A stretch of 56,699 nt of DNA from a bacterium (GCA_021788015.1 JAJYLD010000008.1:1-56699); one strand, 5' to 3'; shown: positions 31,594-39,792, counted from the first letter of the stretch. Notes: a model not told the origin generated them from the letters alone. A program made the numbers and translations.

Positions 31594-33005
31594 AAAAAAT
31601 TAACGCGGAATCGCCCCTTGTCGTTATTTTCGGCAGAACCAATGTCGGCAAATCTTCTCTTTTCAACCGTTTGACCGAAACGAACAAGGCTTTGGTTTCC
31701 GAAATTGCGGGAACGACCAGGGACGGCAATATCGGTCGCGTGTTTTGGCGAGGAGTGGAATTCGAACTGATCGATACAGGCGGCATAATGGATTTTAAAC
31801 ATTTGTTTGGAAAAAAAATTAAAACCGCCGATATTGAAACCGAAGTGCAACAACGAGCTCGCGACTATCTGAAGCGAGCCGATTTAATTCTATTTTTGGT
31901 CGACAGTCAGACGGGGTTGCTGGAGGAAGACAGGCGGCTGGCAATCATGACGAAAAGGATCGTTCCTCAAAAAAAAATTATTTTGGTCGCCAACAAAGCT
32001 GATGGACCGAGCCAAAAAAGAGAAATTCCCGAATTACATAAGTTGAGTCTTGGCGAACCAATTCCGGTTTCGGCGATAACCGGTTCGGGAACCGGCGATC
32101 TTTTGGATCTTGTTCTTGATAATCTGAAAAAAATCAAAAAGGCACCGGAAAGAAAAGAAGAAAAGACTATAAATGTTTCGATTCTGGGCAAGCCCAATGT
32201 GGGAAAATCCAGTCTCTTAAATTCCATCCTGGGGGAAGAGCGCGTTATCGTCAGTCCGATTCCCCATACTACTCGCGAACCGCAAGATACTGTTTTGGAA
32301 TTCCAAAATAATCTTATTAAAATCGTCGATACCGCCGGAATCAGCAAAAAAGAATTGCGAAAAGCGAAATTGAAAAAAGCGAAAGTGAGCATGGAAGAAA
32401 AATTGATCGAAGCGGGAATTTTGAAATCTCTCGGTTCTTTACAGCGTGCCGATATCGCCATTTTGGTTCTTGATATAAAGGAAGGCATTACCAATCAAGA
32501 CCAAAAAATCGCTCAAGAAATCGTTAACCGAAAAAAGAGCCTTGTTATCGTCGCGAACAAATGGGACTTGATCGAAAAAAAGGACACGAAAAAATATACG
32601 AGTTACGTTTTGGACAATTTTCCTTTCGCTCGCTGGGCGGAAATACAGTTTACCTCCGCTCTCACCGGAACGAAAGTAAATAAAATTTTGGAATTGATTT
32701 TAAAAATGGAAGCGGAACGAAAAAAAGAATTAACCGATTCTCAATTGAATTCGTTCATGATGCGCACAGTTAAAATCCACCCTCCGGCGAAAGGCAAGGG
32801 GCTCAAGCGGCCGCGCATACATAAATTCGCGCAAACAAAAACCAATCCTCCCGAATTCGACTTAAGGATAGGATCCAAAGACGAACTGCATTTTTCTTAC
32901 GTCCGTTTTATTGAAAACAGGTTGCGGGAAAAATTCGGGTTTAAAGGCGCTCCTCTTATCATCCATATCGTTAAAGGGAAAAATGTTCACGGAATGCATG
33001 CCTAA
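31590..33005 (+). CDS. der: Ribosome biogenesis GTPase Der (EngA)
   Basis: This 471-aa protein has the double GTPase layout unique to Der. G1 motifs are GRTNVGKSSLFNRL (about residue 13) and GKPNVGKSSLLNSI (about 199); DTGG and DTAG switches and NKAD / NKWD specificity motifs are also present. The C-terminal KH-like domain (about 380-471, FMMRTVKIHPPAKGKG) contacts rRNA. Der helps assemble the 50S subunit. A slight expansion with Lys-rich sequence follows the second DTAG (KKELRKAKLKKAKVSM). It overlaps the LCP gene by 4 nt. Confidence 0.97.
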   Translation: MKKINAESPLVVIFGRTNVGKSSLFNRLTETNKALVSEIAGTTRDGNIGRVFWRGVEFELIDTGGIMDFKHLFGKKIKTADIETEVQQRARDYLKRADLILFLVDSQTGLLEEDRRLAIMTKRIVPQKKIILVANKADGPSQKREIPELHKLSLGEPIPVSAITGSGTGDLLDLVLDNLKKIKKAPERKEEKTINVSILGKPNVGKSSLLNSILGEERVIVSPIPHTTREPQDTVLEFQNNLIKIVDTAGISKKELRKAKLKKAKVSMEEKLIEAGILKSLGSLQRADIAILVLDIKEGITNQDQKIAQEIVNRKKSLVIVANKWDLIEKKDTKKYTSYVLDNFPFARWAEIQFTSALTGTKVNKILELILKMEAERKKELTDSQLNSFMMRTVKIHPPAKGKGLKRPRIHKFAQTKTNPPEFDLRIGSKDELHFSYVRFIENRLREKFGFKGAPLIIHIVKGKNVHGMHA

Positions 33006-33147
33006 AGATAACAAAACAGGAATAATTTTTTAATTTTTAAAATTGTGACATTAAAAATTGTTTAGAAATTAAAAATTAGAAATTTAAAAACGTATTTCCA
33101 ATTGGGTTTAATTTTCGATAAATCATTTTTTCCAAATAATAAAAAAT

Positions 33148-33693
33148 ATGAGAATTATTCTCGGTCTCGGCAATCCGGGCGAAAAATATAAAATCACCCG
33201 CCATAACGTCGGCTTTACGGTTTTGGACAAGCTTGCCGAAGAGTTCGATTCGGCATGGGAAAACAATAAAAAATTCAAAGCGGAAATCGCAATGACGCCC
33301 CTTATCAAGGAAGGCGAGGGAGGATTTGTTTTGGCCAAACCGCAAACTTTTATGAATCTTTCCGGCGATTCGGCGCAAAAAATATTAAACTTTTATAAAA
33401 TTAAGGAAAATGAACTTCCTGAAAAGCTTACGGTAATTCACGATGATTTGGACATCGAATTCGGTAAATTTAAAATCTCCGTCAACCGCGCGAGCGCCGG
33501 CCATAACGGCGTGCAGTCGATTATCGACAAAATCGGGACAAAAAATTTTAAACGCGTGAGAGTGGGAATTAAAACGGCGGAACGCGAAAAAATTCCGGCC
33601 GAAAAATTCGTTTTGGGAAAATTTAAAAAAAAGGAATTGGGGATTCTGGAACCGCTGATTGCAAAAATAATCGAAGAAATAAAAAGGGATTAA
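33148..33693 (+). CDS. pth: Peptidyl-tRNA hydrolase
   Basis: This 181-aa enzyme frees tRNA from stalled peptidyl-tRNA. Landmarks are IILGLGNPGEKYKITRHNVGF (catalytic His in TRHNVGF), AKPQTFMNLSGDS, VIHDDLDIEFGKFKI and SAGHNGVQSIIDKIGTKNFKRVRVGI. The length is a little below the usual ~190. A 9-bp hairpin (GGATTAAGA/TCTTAATCC, 33687-33707) overlaps the stop codon but lacks a T-tract. The spacer downstream holds a strongly structured region described separately. Confidence 0.97.
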   Translation: MRIILGLGNPGEKYKITRHNVGFTVLDKLAEEFDSAWENNKKFKAEIAMTPLIKEGEGGFVLAKPQTFMNLSGDSAQKILNFYKIKENELPEKLTVIHDDLDIEFGKFKISVNRASAGHNGVQSIIDKIGTKNFKRVRVGIKTAEREKIPAEKFVLGKFKKKELGILEPLIAKIIEEIKRD

Positions 33694-33725
33694 GAAACTC
33701 TTAATCCGCGCTAAATGCAAAATCA

Positions 33726-33807
33726 TGCCTAGGAGACAAGAATAATCTCGTTTAAGATTCGCGGTTCGACCAAGGAGGGTAGGTCTCGCCGAAATCACTC
33801 CTAGGCA
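33726..33807 (-). other. Structured spacer segment B (TGCCTAGGAG stem)
   Basis: TGCCTAGGAG and CTCCTAGGCA form a perfect 10-bp stem that encloses further possible stems on the minus strand (GAGAC/GTCTC, AATCT/AGATT, GGT/ACC). It lies directly downstream (minus sense) of the candidate small RNA at 33828-33955 and may be part of the same transcript. It is not a tRNA, and no known RNA family is recognised. Confidence 0.4.
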
Positions 33808-33827
33808 AGATTCCATATTCAGATTTT

Positions 33828-33955
33828 AAAAACAGATAGTATTCGGGTTACTACTTGTCTTTAGGGGACATTTGAGTATAAATGGATAAGGAGGAAGATC
33901 CACTTACGAAATCAACGCCCCATGACAAGTAGAAATCTGAATGCTATCTGCAATC
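33828..33955 (-). ncRNA. Candidate small RNA, long bulged hairpin with own promoter
   Basis: On the minus strand, nested helices close one long hairpin: CAGATAG/CTATCTG, ATTC/GAAT, CTACTTGTC/GACAAGTAG and GGGG/CCCC, with GGAT/ATCC and CATTT/AAATG near the tip. The last arm runs into TTTTTA, like an intrinsic terminator. A promoter (33962-33990) is placed so that transcription would start at the foot of the hairpin, giving about 128 nt. A second pairing, ATTCAGATTT with AAATCTGAAT just past the T-tract, competes with the ATTC/GAAT step. No ORF is seen. I checked for RNase P, tmRNA, SRP and 6S hallmarks and found none. It could also be an antisense leader opposing dprA-side transcripts. Confidence 0.5.
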
Positions 33956-33961
33956 GTAAAC

Positions 33962-33990
33962 ATCCTATCACACGGATTTTTTATTGTCAA
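33962..33990 (-). promoter_or_regulatory. Promoter of the candidate small RNA
   Basis: The minus strand has consensus TTGACA, a 17-bp spacer and TAGGAT (4 of 6). No minus-strand protein gene lies downstream for many kilobases, which favours an RNA product. Confidence 0.6.
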
Positions 33991-34033
33991 GGGTATTATG
34001 ACTTAGGAAAAATTACTAAAGTTAGTTAAAATC

Positions 34034-35137
34034 ATGGAAAAAAATCAAAAAAATCTAAAATTTTTCGTAGCCTTGGGTCATTTCCCAAAATTCGGTCCGG
34101 CTCGGCTCAAAAAATTAAAAAAATTTTTTCCAGATCCGGAATCGGCGTTTAACGCGGACGCGAAAACTCTGGTCAAGTCCGGAATTGAAGAAAATATCGC
34201 CAATGAATTCATTTCCGCTCGCACGAGCATCAATCCGGACAAAATTTTCGATTGGCTTCTTAAAGAAAACATAAAAGTTTCAACTTTGGAAGATCGCGCG
34301 TATCCGAAACTTTTAAAAGAAATTTTTGATCCGCCCCAAATTCTTTATTATAAAGGCGCTTTCGATGAAAACGAAGAGTTTAATTTGGCCGTGGTCGGAA
34401 CAAGAAAATTTACTCCCTACGGCCAAAGAGTCACGGAAGAAATCACAAAAAATCTTGCGCAAAACAATCTCACGATCGTAAGCGGACTGGCCTTGGGCAT
34501 CGACGCTCTCGCTCATTACGCCGCCCTGGAGGGAGGAGGAAGGACGCTCGCCGTTTTGGGTTCCGGTTTGGACAGAGAAAATATTTATCCCGCTCAAAAC
34601 CGTCTTCTGGCGGAAAGAATAATCAAAGAGGGCGGCGCGATTATTTCCGAATTCCCCTTGGGCACCGCTCCTCTGCGCTTTAATTTCCCCCAAAGAAACC
34701 GCATCGTTTCCGGCATGTCTCTCGGCACCTTGGTGATCGAAGCCGATGAAAAATCAGGCGCTTTGATTACGGCCCGGTTCGCTCTCGAACAAAACCGGGA
34801 AGTTTTTGCCGTTCCAGGAAATATTTATTCGAATGTTTCTCGCGGCACCAATTTTCTGATCAAGGAGGGGGCGAAGCTGGTCGCCAAGGCGGATGACATA
34901 ATCGAGGCCTTGAATCTTAAGCAGGTGCACACGTTTCTGGACAATAAAAAAATAATTCCCGAATCGAAGGAAGAAGAACTTATTTTATCTTTTATTCGCG
35001 AGGAACCCAAGCATGTTAACGAGCTTGTCCGCCTGACAAGACTTGACACAAGCAGAATAAATAGTACACTGGCAATTATGGAAATGAAAGGAATGGCGCG
35101 AAATTTAGGCAATATGCAGTATGTCGCGGCCAGATAA
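34034..35137 (+). CDS. dprA: DNA processing protein DprA
   Basis: This 367-aa protein loads RecA onto incoming single-stranded DNA during natural transformation. The N-terminus has a helix-hairpin-helix/SAM-like part (FPKFGPARLKKLKKFFPDPE). The central Rossmann-like domain carries the family motifs AVVGTRKFTPYG, IVSGLALGIDALAH, TLAVLGSGLDRENIYPAQN, GAIISEFPLGT and FPQRNRIVSGMS. A winged-helix tail (about 310-367, PKHVNELVRLTRLDTSRINSTL) ends it. Together with comF at 39.8 kb it indicates that the cell can take up DNA. Confidence 0.96.
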   Translation: MEKNQKNLKFFVALGHFPKFGPARLKKLKKFFPDPESAFNADAKTLVKSGIEENIANEFISARTSINPDKIFDWLLKENIKVSTLEDRAYPKLLKEIFDPPQILYYKGAFDENEEFNLAVVGTRKFTPYGQRVTEEITKNLAQNNLTIVSGLALGIDALAHYAALEGGGRTLAVLGSGLDRENIYPAQNRLLAERIIKEGGAIISEFPLGTAPLRFNFPQRNRIVSGMSLGTLVIEADEKSGALITARFALEQNREVFAVPGNIYSNVSRGTNFLIKEGAKLVAKADDIIEALNLKQVHTFLDNKKIIPESKEEELILSFIREEPKHVNELVRLTRLDTSRINSTLAIMEMKGMARNLGNMQYVAAR

Positions 35138-35237
35138 ATATAAGAAAATCAAATTTCTAATTTCTAAACAATTTCCGATGACTAAATTTTTAAACATTTT
35201 TGTTTGAAAATTTAAAATCGAAAATTGAAAATTCTTC

Positions 35238-37475
35238 ATGAATTTAATCATCGTCGAATCTCCAACCAAAGCGAAAACAATTTCCAAATTTCTCGATAAA
35301 AATTTCAAAGTCGAGTCTTCTTTCGGTCATATCCGCGATCTCCCGAAAAGCGATATGGGAATCGATATCGAACACGGTTTCGCTCCGAAATATATAATTC
35401 CGACCAAATCGAAAAAAATCGTTACCAATTTAAAAAAACTGGCGGCCAAAAGCGAAAAAATTATTCTCGCTTCCGATGAAGACCGCGAAGGAGAAGCCAT
35501 CGCCTGGCATCTCACTCGAGCTTTGGACATTCCCGAAAGCAAGACCGATCGCATCGTTTTCCACGAAATTACAAAGGAGGCCATTTTGGAAGCTTTGAAA
35601 AATCCCAGAAATATAAATATAGATTTGGTGGACGCCCAACAGGCGCGTCGCATTCTCGACCGCTTGGTCGGCTACGAAATGTCTCCCTTTCTTTGGAAAA
35701 AAGTGGCGCGCGGTTTATCGGCCGGAAGAGTACAAAGCGTGGCCGTGCGTTTGATTGTCGAACGGGAACGGGAAATTAAGGCTTTCAAAATCGAAGAGTA
35801 TTGGACGGTCGAGGTCTTGTTTCAAGGCGGAAAAGAAAAACTCGAATTCAAAGCGAAGTTGAACAAAATCAACGACGGGACCTTGGACAAGTTTGAAATT
35901 AAAAATGAAACGGAAGCGAAAAAAATTATTTCCGATTTGGAGGGCGCGAAGTACGAGGTCACGAAAATCGAACGCAAGGAAATTAAAAAGAAACCTCTTC
36001 CTCCGTTTACCACGTCAACTTTGCAACAAACCGCCAATCGATTTTTGGGATTTAGCGCGAAGCAGACCATGATGATTGCGCAACAACTTTACGAAGGCGT
36101 TGAAATCGAAAATGAAGGGAGCGTCGGTTTGATAACTTATATGAGAACTGACTCGCTCAATCTGTCCGAAAAGTTTATCGGCGACGCAAAAAATTGGCTA
36201 ACAAAAAATTTGGGAGAAAAATACGCGGAAACGAAACGCTTTAAAACAAAAGCGAAAGGCGCGCAAGAAGCGCATGAAGCTATCCGTCCGACGGAAGCTT
36301 CCCGCGATCCGGAAGTGATCAAATCGTCTTTAAACGGCAACCAATACAAATTATACAAATTAATCTGGCAGCGCGCCCTGGCAAGTCAGATGGCGAATGC
36401 CGCTTTGGACAATACGACTGTCGATATCGACGCAGTAAATACGCCGTACCAATTTCGTTCAAGCGGACAGATTTTAAAATTCGACGGCTATTTAAAAATT
36501 TACCCGGAAAAAAGCCAAGAAATCGAACTGCCTTCTTTGCAAGAAAAAGAAGAATTGGAAATGAAAAAAATTGAAGGTCTCGAGCATTTTACAAAACCGC
36601 CGGCGAGGTATTCGGATGCCGGTTTGGTCAAAGTGCTCGAACAATATGGTATCGGCCGGCCTTCCACTTACGCGCCGACAATCGCGACCATTATTGAGAG
36701 AAATTATGTCAGCCGCGACGAAAACAAAAGACTGGCCCCGAACGATATCGCTTTTATCGTTACCGACTTGCTTATAGCCCACTTCCCTCAAATAGTCGAC
36801 TACCAGTTTACGGCGAAGATGGAAAAAAATCTGGATGAAATCGCGATCGGCGAAATAAAGTGGCAACCGGTGATTGAAAATTTTTACGAACCGTTTCATG
36901 AAAATTTGGAGCATAAATACAAAGAGGTGAGTAAAAACGAAATCATGCCCGAAGAAAAATCCGAGGAAGTTTGTGACAAGTGCGGCAAGCCGATGATCAT
37001 TAAAACCGGGCGCTACGGAAAATTTTTGGCCTGCAGCGGTTTCCCGGAATGCAAAAACATCAAATCTCTGCCCGGCGGTCCGGAAAAATCGAAAGAAGAC
37101 GAAGAAAAAATGAAAGAGTTCATGGAAAAATACAAAGGCGAAGTTTGCGACAAGTGCGGTTCGCCCATGATCGTAAAATCGGGACGATACGGTTATTTTC
37201 TTTCTTGTTCGGCTTACCCGCAATGCAAAAACGTAAGAAACATTCAAGGTAATGTGACGACCGGCATAAAATGCCCCGTCTGCGGCAAGGGCGAAATCGT
37301 ACAGAAACGCGGACGCCGCGGCATTTTCTACGCCTGCAGCAATTATCCGGAATGCAAGAACGCGTATTGGTCAAAGCCGACCGGCGAAGTCTGTCCTGAA
37401 TGCGGAAGCTTGCTTGTTCACGGGAAAAATAATAAGATAGTTTGCAGCAAAAAGGAATGCGGATACGAAAAATAA
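35238..37475 (+). CDS. topA: DNA topoisomerase I
   Basis: This 745-aa type IA topoisomerase relaxes negative supercoils. The Toprim domain is at the N-terminus (IIVESPTKAKTISKFL; SDEDREGEAIAWHL), and the catalytic Tyr is Tyr301 in VGLITYMRTDS. The C-terminus has a series of C4 zinc ribbons: CDKCGKPMIIKTGRYGKFLACSGFPEC, a second CDKCG and a CPVCG copy, and a last, shorter CPECG...CSKKEC unit. These bind single-stranded DNA. The order dprA-topA is common in bacteria. An 18-nt hairpin (37507-37524) follows without a T-tract. Confidence 0.97.
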   Translation: MNLIIVESPTKAKTISKFLDKNFKVESSFGHIRDLPKSDMGIDIEHGFAPKYIIPTKSKKIVTNLKKLAAKSEKIILASDEDREGEAIAWHLTRALDIPESKTDRIVFHEITKEAILEALKNPRNINIDLVDAQQARRILDRLVGYEMSPFLWKKVARGLSAGRVQSVAVRLIVEREREIKAFKIEEYWTVEVLFQGGKEKLEFKAKLNKINDGTLDKFEIKNETEAKKIISDLEGAKYEVTKIERKEIKKKPLPPFTTSTLQQTANRFLGFSAKQTMMIAQQLYEGVEIENEGSVGLITYMRTDSLNLSEKFIGDAKNWLTKNLGEKYAETKRFKTKAKGAQEAHEAIRPTEASRDPEVIKSSLNGNQYKLYKLIWQRALASQMANAALDNTTVDIDAVNTPYQFRSSGQILKFDGYLKIYPEKSQEIELPSLQEKEELEMKKIEGLEHFTKPPARYSDAGLVKVLEQYGIGRPSTYAPTIATIIERNYVSRDENKRLAPNDIAFIVTDLLIAHFPQIVDYQFTAKMEKNLDEIAIGEIKWQPVIENFYEPFHENLEHKYKEVSKNEIMPEEKSEEVCDKCGKPMIIKTGRYGKFLACSGFPECKNIKSLPGGPEKSKEDEEKMKEFMEKYKGEVCDKCGSPMIVKSGRYGYFLSCSAYPQCKNVRNIQGNVTTGIKCPVCGKGEIVQKRGRRGIFYACSNYPECKNAYWSKPTGEVCPECGSLLVHGKNNKIVCSKKECGYEK

Positions 37476-37506
37476 ATCCGAAATCCTAAGCCAGAAACTT
37501 AAAACA

Positions 37507-37524
37507 ATCCCGAGGACTCGGGAT
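37507..37524. repeat. ATCCCGAG palindrome
   Basis: ATCCCGAG and CTCGGGAT pair perfectly around GA. It sits in the 138-bp spacer between topA and tRNA-Ser. The rest of that spacer is AT-word filler such as AATTTCTG and TTGAATTTG. Confidence 0.45.
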
Positions 37525-37613
37525 AAATTCAAACATGCAAACGTTTTGAATTTCTGTTATTAAAATTTTGAATTTGTTTAGATTCTCGGATTTTTAATTC
37601 TAGATTTATATTC

Positions 37614-37700
37614 GGAAGGGTGTCAGAGTGGTTGAATGAGACAGTCTTGAAAACTGTTGTGCCTGAAAGGGTACCCAGGGTTCGAATCCCTGCCCTTCCG
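37614..37700 (+). tRNA. tRNA-Ser (anticodon UGA)
   Basis: This 87-nt tRNA has a 7-bp acceptor stem (GGAAGGG/CCCTTCC), an anticodon loop reading CTTGAAA with TGA as anticodon, and the long class II variable arm expected of tRNA-Ser. The T-arm is CAGGG-TTCGAAT-CCCTG, and the discriminator base is G, as in serine tRNAs. CCA is not encoded. It reads UCA and, by wobble, other UCN codons. It is the only tRNA gene seen in the window. Confidence 0.96.
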
Positions 37701-37710
37701 CACTTGACAT

Positions 37711-37736
37711 AGTAGCTATAAAATGCTACTTTTTTG
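37711..37736 (+). terminator. Intrinsic terminator after tRNA-Ser
   Basis: AGTAGC pairs with GCTACT around an 8-nt AT-rich loop, followed directly by a T-run. It starts 11 nt after the tRNA 3' end. Confidence 0.7.
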
Positions 37737-37784
37737 TATCGATCTTTTTTAAACAATTTTTTGGAAAAAACAGGGAGAGATACC

Positions 37785-38389
37785 GTGAAGAAAAAAGCGT
37801 TGCCTATTGAATTAATTGTTTTCGATTTTAATGGCGTGATCGTGGCTGATACGCAAGCCTGCAAAGAGGCGGATGACGAGGTAATAATGCATTTCGGAGG
37901 TACACCACCTTCGCTCAGACAATACCGGGAAACCGTAATTATCCCGGCAATTCAGTTTTACTCCTTATATGGCTGTAATAAACACAGGCTGGAGGCCAGC
38001 CCAGATCAGATGGGTCAAATTTTTCACGGTTTTTATGGACCACGAACCAAAAATCTAAGAACAAGGAAAGGGGTCAGACAAGTATTATCTTACCTGCAGG
38101 CCAACTCAATTCCCGCGATTATTTTAAGCAACCACACTCAAAAAGGAGTTGAGGCACAGCTTGAACGTTTGGGATTAACCAGGTTTTTCGGGGCTGTATT
38201 GGCCAATCAGGAGGATTACACCTCAATGGTCGAGAGAAATAAGCTGCGCAGATTACAAAGCTTTCTTAAAGAGGAGGCTATTACTCTAATAAGCGCCTTG
38301 GAACCGCAGCCAATGGTTTGGGTCCGCATTTTCCTGTCATTTCTCGCACGGGTGATTTACTTCGCATTTTGACTCAGCTGGCTAGCTGA
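37785..38389 (+). pseudogene. HAD-family phosphatase gene with a C-terminal frameshift
   Basis: The GTG at 37785 is preceded by AGGGAGAG at proper spacing and gives KKKALPIELIVFDFNGVIVADT, the HAD motif 1 (DFNGV). IILSNHTQKG is motif 2 and RLGLTRFFGAVLANQE follows. The annotated frame then turns unlikely (LEPQPMVWVRIFLSFLARV). The +1 frame from about 38300 gives GTAANGL and GPHFPVISRTGDLLRILTQ, which fits the end of such phosphatases and stops at 38389. A frameshift or small deletion lies at about 38290-38305, where motif 4 (GD...D) should be. It lies just after a tRNA and has a better SD than its neighbours, so it may have been acquired. Confidence 0.65.
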
Positions 38390-38414
38390 GTCGACGGCGG
38401 CAATCGCCAAACAC

Positions 38415-38446
38415 GGCTGGGCGCGTACAAGTCCAGTCTTTTTTTA
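38415..38446 (+). terminator. Intrinsic terminator after the HAD gene
   Basis: GGCTGG pairs with CCAGTC (one G-U) around a 12-nt loop, followed by seven T residues. Another palindrome (GACTCAGCT/AGCTGAGTC, 38371-38392) overlaps the restored stop codon. Confidence 0.5.
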
Positions 38447-38550
38447 TTTTACGTTACAAAGCTAAATTTTAGATATGTTAAATATTCCAACTTCGTCCCA
38501 CAACGACCGCCGATGAAATTCTCATTTCTATTTAATACCTTAATACCACA

Positions 38551-38579
38551 TTGAATTGCATTAAAAAATTTACTATAAT
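38551..38579 (+). promoter_or_regulatory. Promoter of the 117-aa gene
   Basis: The plus strand has TTGAAT, a 17-bp spacer and TATAAT, placed about 30 nt before the ATG at 38609. Confidence 0.7.
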
Positions 38580-38608
38580 GGAACTGAACCTAATTTTTTA
38601 ATCTTAAT

Positions 38609-38962
38609 ATGACTTTTATTTATGGCGTTGATATCGACAGGCCGGTCTCTCCCAAAGACGTCAGGGATGGCATTGTCGAATGTTTTGCGCAAGCGCACAA
38701 AGAACAGCTTGATAAATTGAAAAATCATCACCTAAACGTTCCGTGTGATGAATTTGAGGAAATAAAAAAAATTGAAGTAAGACAAATTTTAAGAAAAATG
38801 TTTGAGGACACCGGCGGAGACTATGACAATCCAACCAAAGAATCAATTTTAAAGGCTTTGGAAAAATTAAAAGAACTGGCGCTAAATTTTCGGGACAAAT
38901 CTATTGTCGAAAAGCATTATAATGAAATCCTCGGGATCATAAAAAAACTTTCCTACAATTGA
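38609..38962 (+). CDS. Hypothetical soluble helical protein (117 aa)
   Basis: This short gene has its own consensus promoter and a terminator that begins right at its stop, so it is a single-gene unit. The protein starts MTFIYGVDIDRPVSPKDV and is then predicted mostly helical and charged (EEIKKIEVRQILRKMFEDTGG; ESILKALEKLKELALNFRDK). No signal peptide, membrane helix or catalytic motif is visible, and there are only two Cys. I do not recognise the family. The clean promoter-gene-terminator arrangement supports that it is real and expressed. Confidence 0.7.
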   Translation: MTFIYGVDIDRPVSPKDVRDGIVECFAQAHKEQLDKLKNHHLNVPCDEFEEIKKIEVRQILRKMFEDTGGDYDNPTKESILKALEKLKELALNFRDKSIVEKHYNEILGIIKKLSYN

Positions 38963-38990
38963 CCGCAATCCGTTTGCGGTTTTTTTATTT
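38962..38990 (+). terminator. Intrinsic terminator of the 117-aa gene
   Basis: ACCGCAA pairs with TTGCGGT around a 5-nt loop, followed by TTTTTTATTT. Confidence 0.85.
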
Positions 38991-38991
38991 C

Positions 38992-39020
38992 TTGAAAACA
39001 TTCTAATTTTATGCTATGTT
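38992..39020 (+). promoter_or_regulatory. Candidate promoter of the small membrane protein
   Basis: The plus strand has TTGAAA, a 17-bp spacer and TATGTT, directly after the preceding terminator and about 25 nt before the ATG at 39046. Confidence 0.55.
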
Positions 39021-39045
39021 TAGAAATAATCTTTAAACCAAATCT

Positions 39046-39384
39046 ATGCGACTCATTCTTCGATTTTTAATTAATATCATTGCCGTCGCCCTTTCGTCTT
39101 ATATTCTTCCCGGCGTTTATCTAAGCGGTCTCGGTTCGACCATTCTCGTCGTTATCGTTTTGGGACTCATTAATCTTTTTGTAAAGCCGATTGTCGTTTT
39201 ATTAACTTTACCCGTTACCATCGTCACGTTGGGACTTTTTTATTTCGTAATCAACGCCCTGCTTGTTTGGCTCGTTTCGGTCATCGTTCCCGGTTTCCGC
39301 ATTCGCGGGTTTTGGTGGGCTTTGCTTTTCAGCCTTGTTTTTTCGATTATAAAATTGATTCTGGATAAGGTTTTTGGGGCTTAA
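39046..39384 (+). CDS. Phage-holin-4-like small integral membrane protein (PF04020-type)
   Basis: This 112-aa protein is almost all membrane: four hydrophobic segments at about 4-22, 29-50, 55-80 and 86-107. The pattern LINLFVKPIVVLLTLPVTIVTLGLFYFVINALLVWLV is the hallmark of the widespread small family annotated as phage holin 4-2 / membrane protein of unknown function. These are chromosomal genes in many bacteria and a role in lysis is not established. There is no phage context here. It has its own promoter and is followed by the zinc-ribbon gene's promoter. Confidence 0.85.
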   Translation: MRLILRFLINIIAVALSSYILPGVYLSGLGSTILVVIVLGLINLFVKPIVVLLTLPVTIVTLGLFYFVINALLVWLVSVIVPGFRIRGFWWALLFSLVFSIIKLILDKVFGA

Positions 39385-39393
39385 AAATTACCT

Positions 39394-39422
39394 TTGACTT
39401 TATTTTTAATCCGTGCTATCAT
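39394..39422 (+). promoter_or_regulatory. Promoter of the CxxC zinc-ribbon gene
   Basis: The plus strand has TTGACT, a 17-bp spacer and TATCAT. It gives a ~95-nt leader that contains the hairpin at 39486-39519. Confidence 0.65.
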
Positions 39423-39485
39423 AATTAAAGGTGAATATTTAGTTTGAGTTTAGGTAAAAATTATCCAAAAGCTACAAAAAAAATA

Positions 39486-39519
39486 GGTCACCAGCTAAAA
39501 ACTAGAAAGTGAGGTGACC
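39486..39519 (+). promoter_or_regulatory. Hairpin that buries the Shine-Dalgarno of the zinc-ribbon gene
   Basis: GGTCACC (39486-39492) and GGTGACC (39513-39519) are perfect complements around a 20-nt loop. The second arm contains the Shine-Dalgarno GAGGTGA that decides the GTG start at 39523. Folding would hide the ribosome site, so temperature, a protein or the gene product itself could control translation. Confidence 0.55.
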
Positions 39520-39522
39520 AAA

Positions 39523-39780
39523 GTGGCTTACCAGGATAATTCAAACTACACTCCAAAACCGAAAATCGATATTTCAGCTTTAGGCATAACGTGCGCGGAA
39601 TGCGGCGCTTCAATCAACGAATTGCCGTTCGAACCGACAAAGCGCGATGACGGCACATACGGAAGATTGTATTGCTATGAATGCAATAAAAAGAGAATGC
39701 AGGCGCGCGGACCGAGACGAGGTTTCGGCGGACCGAGAGGAAATTTCGGCGGCGGAAATTACGGAAGAAGAGATCAGTAA
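39523..39780 (+). CDS. CxxC zinc-ribbon protein with Arg/Gly-rich tail
   Basis: From the GTG at 39523 (six bases after GAGGTG) the protein is 85 aa; the track's GTG at 39514 overlaps the SD and is less likely. CAECG and CYECN pairs separated by ~25 residues form a probable zinc ribbon (about residues 25-56), and the tail GPRRGFGGPRGNFGGGNYGRRDQ is an RGG-like RNA-binding segment. Such small CxxC proteins are frequent in Patescibacteria. They have no settled function, but the combination suggests nucleic-acid binding. It is a monocistronic unit with promoter and terminator. Confidence 0.8.
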   Translation: MAYQDNSNYTPKPKIDISALGITCAECGASINELPFEPTKRDDGTYGRLYCYECNKKRMQARGPRRGFGGPRGNFGGGNYGRRDQ

Positions 39781-39792
39781 TTAACGATAAAA

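Noticed and set aside
33726-33807. tRNA or tmRNA-like reading of the GGTTCGACC segment
   Set aside because: No anticodon arm, D-arm or CCA end fits, and there is no tag-peptide frame.
37701-37725. TTGACA (37704) as promoter of the HAD gene
   Set aside because: No -10 at the right distance; the following stem and T-run fit a terminator for the tRNA transcript.
39046-39384. Prophage interpretation of the holin-like gene
   Set aside because: No lysin, portal, integrase or tail gene is nearby; the family is a common chromosomal membrane protein.
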